Shown in pieces: positions 5,334-6,438 of a stretch of DNA of 6,438 nt. Made by a program: the position numbers and the translations under genes. Each line of letters begins with the position of its first letter. Position 1 is the stretch's first letter. The notes below the pieces were generated by a model. It saw nothing but the letters and a program-made list of their open reading frames with translations. It was not told where the DNA came from and made no database searches. The stretch spans positions 1-6,438 of the forward strand of contig JAGNYY010000035.1 in the NCBI GenBank assembly GCA_017984715.1. The letters are read 5' to 3'. The DNA comes from Rhodoluna sp. GTDB lineage: Bacteria > Actinomycetota > Actinomycetes > Actinomycetales > Microbacteriaceae.

Positions 5334-6438
5334 ATGCGCCTGTTGATCGCCGCAGCGGTGTTTGTCGTGTCAGTCACATTAGCCGGTCTAGGTTTGGCGC
5401 AAAGAACTGTCTGGGCGCCTCCGACCAGCGTTTCAATGACTGCCGAGTTTGATCAGCGGAGCCCCTTCGCCGTGATTCCAAACTCAACCTTGTCACTTCA
5501 CCCTGGCAAGCCAACTGTCACGGTCACGGGCTCTGCTTCAGGCGTTTTTATCTCGAGCGGTCGCGAGGCCGACATCAGCGCATTTGTCGGCAAGACTGCA
5601 AGTACAGAGCTTGTTCTCTCCAAGGATGAAAAGAAACTCGAACCAAAGCTAACTTTGGGTGTGGCCGGAGGATTTTCTCCGGTTGGTTCTGATCTCTGGC
5701 GCGAATCGATAATCGGCGAGGGCAAAGCCAAGCTAACGGTTCCTACAGGACAACAGGCGGCAATTCTGATAGCCAGCAACGGGCTAAAAGCGGCGCCTGG
5801 CCAAGTTGAGATTGTTTGGCCAATCTTTTTCGATCTCACGGTGTCAAATTCACTACTCATCTCCGGTCTCGTGTTCCTAGTAGCCGCGATTGTGCTTGTG
5901 GTTTGGCACTTCACCGAGCGCCGTCGTAAACGCGGACCCCGCCGCCGACTTCCAAAAGCGCCGAGTGGCCCAAAATACAAAGAACGTCGCAAGGTGCGTT
6001 TTGCGCCGGCCAAGGGTCGTCGCGCTGCCGGTCGCAGTGCGCTGGTCATCCCGGCCGGTTTGGCGACCATCGCGCTGCTGAGCGGCTGTGCCGTTGACCA
6101 AAGTTCGACTAGCCCGAGCCCAAATCCGACTGCCAGTGCGGTCGAAGTTGCCCCTCCGGTTGTAACCGAAGGTCAACTGAACCGAATTTTGGGTGAGGTC
6201 GCTGATGCTGCGTCGAAAGCCGATGCTGGAAACGATAAGAAGTTACTGACACCTAGGTTTGCCGGCCCAGCACTCACGCTGCGAACGGTTCACTACTTCT
6301 TACGCTCTAAAGACAACAAAATTGCTGCGATGCCGGCCGTGGTCGCCAAGCCTCTTTCGTTCAGTCTTCCAGCAGCCTCAAGCACGTGGCCGAGAAACGT
6401 TATGGCTGTCACCGATGAACCCGGAGATGCCGCACTTC
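5334..6438 (+). CDS. Multi-pass membrane protein with internal lipobox, DUF8094-like; 3' end outside window
   Basis: An open frame of 368 codons runs from ATG 5334 to the window edge without a stop. Layout: membrane helix 1 at about 3-22; an exported beta-rich region at 24-170 (AQRTVWAPP, IPNSTLSLHPGKPTVTV); helix 2 at 172-191; a strongly basic cytoplasmic linker at 196-234 (ERRRKRGPRRR, KGRRAAGR); then a third hydrophobic stretch at 236-251 ending in ALLSGC, a textbook lipobox with Cys252. Behind it come a Ser/Pro/Thr-rich spacer (255-275) and a second exported domain (VTEGQLNRILGEVADAASKA, 277-296; LLTPRFAGPALTLRT, 304-318). From memory, Microbacteriaceae carry proteins of this arrangement (C-terminal DUF8094), sometimes labelled 'glycosyl transferase' without visible support; no glycosyltransferase motif is seen here. 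The ribosome binding site before 5334 is weak, but the N-terminal helix fits this start well. An internal GTG at 5994 could start a free lipoprotein. Function unknown. Confidence 0.75.
   Translation, partial: MRLLIAAAVFVVSVTLAGLGLAQRTVWAPPTSVSMTAEFDQRSPFAVIPNSTLSLHPGKPTVTVTGSASGVFISSGREADISAFVGKTASTELVLSKDEKKLEPKLTLGVAGGFSPVGSDLWRESIIGEGKAKLTVPTGQQAAILIASNGLKAAPGQVEIVWPIFFDLTVSNSLLISGLVFLVAAIVLVVWHFTERRRKRGPRRRLPKAPSGPKYKERRKVRFAPAKGRRAAGRSALVIPAGLATIALLSGCAVDQSSTSPSPNPTASAVEVAPPVVTEGQLNRILGEVADAASKADAGNDKKLLTPRFAGPALTLRTVHYFLRSKDNKIAAMPAVVAKPLSFSLPAASSTWPRNVMAVTDEPGDAAL

Noticed and set aside
5498..6070. 190-codon open frame on the - strand
   Set aside because: It lies wholly opposite the 5334-6438 gene, which has a coherent membrane-helix and lipobox layout. 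The reverse translation is Arg/Ser/Pro-rich with no domain, as expected of an antisense shadow.

Overview
The window reads as a stretch of chromosome from a Gram-positive actinobacterium, most likely Microbacteriaceae. The moderate GC content (by eye well below the usual 65-70% of that family) would suit a streamlined freshwater 'Luna'-type lineage such as Rhodoluna or Aquiluna; that placement is inference from memory. Supporting signs are two DivIVA-domain proteins, a secreted actinobacterial-type HNH nuclease, a small CxxC protein overlapping an alpha/beta hydrolase gene, frequent GTG and TTG starts, and tightly packed genes. No RNA gene, mobile element, CRISPR array or clear intrinsic terminator was found, and no gene-free stretch exceeds 80 bases.

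Left block, + strand (1-1320): the last 30 codons of cdsA (CDP-diacylglycerol synthase), a 183-residue protein made of repeated DivIVA-type modules, and a secreted HNH nuclease whose TTG start lies inside the end of the DivIVA-repeat gene. These three are probably co-transcribed.

Middle block, + strand (1378-3067): a membrane-anchored lytic-transglycosylase-like wall enzyme, a 100-residue putative zinc-binding protein and an alpha/beta hydrolase. The genes overlap by 1 and 4 bases, so this is very likely one translationally coupled operon.

Right block, - strand (5256-3086): a long alanine- and glutamate-rich coiled-coil protein with an N-terminal DivIVA-like motif, followed after about 30 bases by an AI-2E-family (PF01594) membrane permease. 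They converge on the hydrolase gene, leaving an 18-base gap.

A 77-base divergent intergenic region (5257-5333) holds a strong ribosome binding site for the coiled-coil gene's TTG start and a 15-base imperfect palindrome. It separates that gene from a large + strand ORF (5334 to the window end, no stop reached). That ORF encodes a membrane protein with a lipoprotein-like signal and lipobox in its middle. This gene has no stop inside the window.

The common theme is the cell envelope: phospholipid synthesis, pole/septum scaffolds, wall hydrolysis and membrane proteins. I see no convincing new defence or mobile system. The most unusual object is the internal-lipobox protein, followed by the coiled-coil-free protein built of four DivIVA-type modules directly behind cdsA.
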